A stretch of DNA of 64,000 bases, taken from contig NZ_QRBB01000001.1 of NCBI RefSeq assembly GCF_003363135.1, positions 1,834,501 to 1,898,500 of the forward strand, given 5' to 3'. Each line of letters opens with the position of its first letter. Within the stretch, counting starts at the first letter, position 1. This DNA comes from Alteriqipengyuania lutimaris. Its GTDB lineage: Bacteria; Pseudomonadota; Alphaproteobacteria; Sphingomonadales; Sphingomonadaceae. The notes beneath the pieces were generated by a model, which saw only the letters and a program-made list of their open reading frames with translations, was not told the origin of the DNA and did not search any database. The position numbers were made by a program, and so were the translations under genes. Positions 62,492 to 64,000 of the stretch are shown piece after piece.

Positions 62492-64000
62492 ATGTGGGGA
62501 TCAAAGGCCAAGCCGCGCCTGAGCCGCGAAGGAGCCGGGGGCGCCGGCCATTCGGGCTATTACAGCCTCTCCGAAAGCATGGTCGACGATCCGTGGGACG
62601 GCGATGACGACGACTTCATCGACCAGCGGGAAGGGCTGACCGGCTGGGGCCTGAGGCAGCGCAGCTGGGATTTCCTGACCGACCGGCGTACGCGCTTCTG
62701 GGGCGTGCGCGTGCTTGCCGGGATGGTCCTGCTTCTGATCCTGATCGTGATCTGGCTCGCCTTCACCGCGCCGCTATCCAAGTCGCTGGAGCCGATCGCG
62801 CCGCCGCAGGTCACGCTGCTGGCCGCCGATGGCACGCCGATCGCGCGCAACGGCGCGGTCTACGACGAGCCGGTGGAAATCGACCGCCTGCCCGATCACG
62901 TGGTCGAGGCGTTCCTCGCGACCGAAGACCGGCGCTTCTACAGCCACTGGGGCATCGATCCGCGCGGTCTGGCGCGCGCCACGCTCAACAACATGTCGGG
63001 CGGGCCGACGCAGGGTGGCAGCACGATTACGCAGCAGCTCGCCAAGTTCACCTTCCTGACGCCCGAACAGTCGCTCTCGCGCAAGGCGCGCGAGGTGTTG
63101 ATCTCCTTCTGGCTGGAGACGTGGTTGAGCAAGGACGAAATCCTCGAACGCTATCTCTCCAATGCCTATTTCGGCGACAATACCTATGGTCTGCGTGCGG
63201 CGAGCCTGCACTATTTCTACCGCCAGCCGGAAAAGCTGCAGCCCAATCAGGCGGCGATGCTGGCCGGGCTGCTGAAGGCGCCATCGGCCTATGCCCCGTC
63301 GAAGCATTACGGGCGTGCTGCGGCGCGGATGCAGGCGGTGAAGGCGAGTCTCGTCTCGGCCGGATACATTTCCGAGAGCGAGGCCGAGGCGATGCGCCCG
63401 CCCGAGCTCGACATGCGGCTGACCAACGACCTGCCCACCGGCACCTATTTCGCCGACTGGGCGCTGCCCGAGGCGCGCGACCGCGCCCCGCCGGGCTATG
63501 CGGTGCAGGCGCTCACCACAACGCTCGACGCGCGGCTTCAGGGCATCGCGCGCGACGTCATCGCCAGCGCGCCGCTCGGCGATGCGCAGGCGGCGCTGGT
63601 CGCCATGCGCCGCAATGGCGAGGTCGTGGCGATGATCGGGGGCAAGGACTATTCGGACAGCGCCTTCAACCGGGCGACGCAGGCGCGCCGCCAGCCGGGT
63701 TCGACCTTCAAGACGATCGTCTACCTTGCCGCATTGCAGGATGGCTTCGAACCGGACGACCCGGTCAGCAACAGGCCCTTTACCGAAGGCAGCTACCGGC
63801 CCGAGAATTACGACGGGCGCTATTCCGATTTCCTGACGCTGGAACAGGCTTTCGCGCGGTCGAGCAATGTCGCGGCGGTGCGCATGTTCAACGAGGTCGG
63901 CTCGGACCAGGTCATCGAACTGGCGCGCGATCTGGGCATCCGGACTCCGATCGCGCGCGGCGACCCGAGCGTCGCGCTCGGCACGGCGGGCATGTCGCTG
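62492..64000 (+). CDS. Penicillin-binding protein 1A-type transglycosylase/transpeptidase, 5' part
   Basis: 503 codons before the window edge; no stop seen. ATG 62492. An acidic N-terminus, one transmembrane helix (about residues 72-92), then glycosyltransferase family 51: FLATEDRRFYSHWGIDPRGL and GGSTITQQLAKFTFL. The transpeptidase domain starts near residue 340, with SxxK in RQPGSTFKTIVY and SxN in ARSSNVAAV. The KTG motif would be beyond the edge. Builds peptidoglycan; its catalytic domains are periplasmic. Confidence 0.95.
   Translation, partial: MWGSKAKPRLSREGAGGAGHSGYYSLSESMVDDPWDGDDDDFIDQREGLTGWGLRQRSWDFLTDRRTRFWGVRVLAGMVLLLILIVIWLAFTAPLSKSLEPIAPPQVTLLAADGTPIARNGAVYDEPVEIDRLPDHVVEAFLATEDRRFYSHWGIDPRGLARATLNNMSGGPTQGGSTITQQLAKFTFLTPEQSLSRKAREVLISFWLETWLSKDEILERYLSNAYFGDNTYGLRAASLHYFYRQPEKLQPNQAAMLAGLLKAPSAYAPSKHYGRAAARMQAVKASLVSAGYISESEAEAMRPPELDMRLTNDLPTGTYFADWALPEARDRAPPGYAVQALTTTLDARLQGIARDVIASAPLGDAQAALVAMRRNGEVVAMIGGKDYSDSAFNRATQARRQPGSTFKTIVYLAALQDGFEPDDPVSNRPFTEGSYRPENYDGRYSDFLTLEQAFARSSNVAAVRMFNEVGSDQVIELARDLGIRTPIARGDPSVALGTAGMSL

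Overview
The window looks like chromosomal DNA of a high-GC alphaproteobacterium, most likely Sphingomonadales and probably Erythrobacteraceae (Erythrobacter/Qipengyuania/Altererythrobacter type). This is inferred from gene content and order (infA-maf-RNase E/G-yacG-tRNA-Phe; hisG-hisD-nusB; thiL and hppA; BolA, J-domain protein and CobS), the ABA4-like and DUF938 genes, an entericidin, a TonB-dependent receptor, and a REP-like palindrome of the kind common in sphingomonads. No search was run. The stretch is mostly core and soft-core genes. I see no transposase, integrase, phage gene, CRISPR array or rRNA.

Layout. 0-3.3 kb: proton-translocating transhydrogenase genes (end of pntAA, then pntAB and pntB), interrupted by a PH-domain gene, a fasciclin lipoprotein and a tiny membrane protein. 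3.3-6.7 kb: two unknown exported proteins, a REP-like pair, and an exported beta-helix protein coupled to a diheme cytochrome. 6.7-12.8 kb: an alpha/beta-hydrolase remnant, a racemase-like protein, a dGTPase, a Rossmann protein, an ABA4-like/methyltransferase/DUF938 run, an entericidin and an EamA transporter. 12.8-16.1 kb: CpaF and, divergently, an O-antigen ligase-like protein, with a CtrA-like dyad between them. 16.1-25.8 kb: an EamA transporter, glmS, and two c-di-GMP proteins flanking the minus-strand purC-purS-purQ operon; a tiny 11-codon ORF and a strong terminator follow the second. 25.8-31.4 kb: a self-regulated-looking DUF2141/membrane protein/HTH operon, wrbA, a lipoprotein, tRNA-Phe and the yacG-RNase-maf-infA block.

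31.5-41.4 kb: a TonB-dependent receptor with an unusual Cys-containing repeat insert, uvrC, an EcsC protein, tesB, and a translationally coupled GNAT/JmjC-cupin/GNAT cassette. 41.5-48.8 kb: the K+-independent H+-pyrophosphatase hppA, then thiL, nusB, hisD and hisG on the same strand, a DUF2332 protein, and a low-GC orphan with a nuclease-like motif. 48.8-59.5 kb: a dense detoxification-type neighbourhood (epoxide hydrolase-like, SDR, pirin, four glutathione transferase-like proteins, three VOC-family genes, a reductase-like protein, DUF1428, HxlR regulator, MpaB-like oxygenase) surrounding bolA and a J-domain gene. 59.5-64 kb: cobS, a NUDIX hydrolase, an unrecognised 429-residue protein and the start of a PBP1A-type penicillin-binding protein cut by the window edge.

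No classical defence or biosynthetic island is evident. The best candidates for undescribed biology are the GNAT-JmjC-GNAT cassette, the receptor insert repeat, the beta-helix/diheme pair, the 11-codon ORF with terminator, and the two orphans at 48.3 and 61.1 kb.
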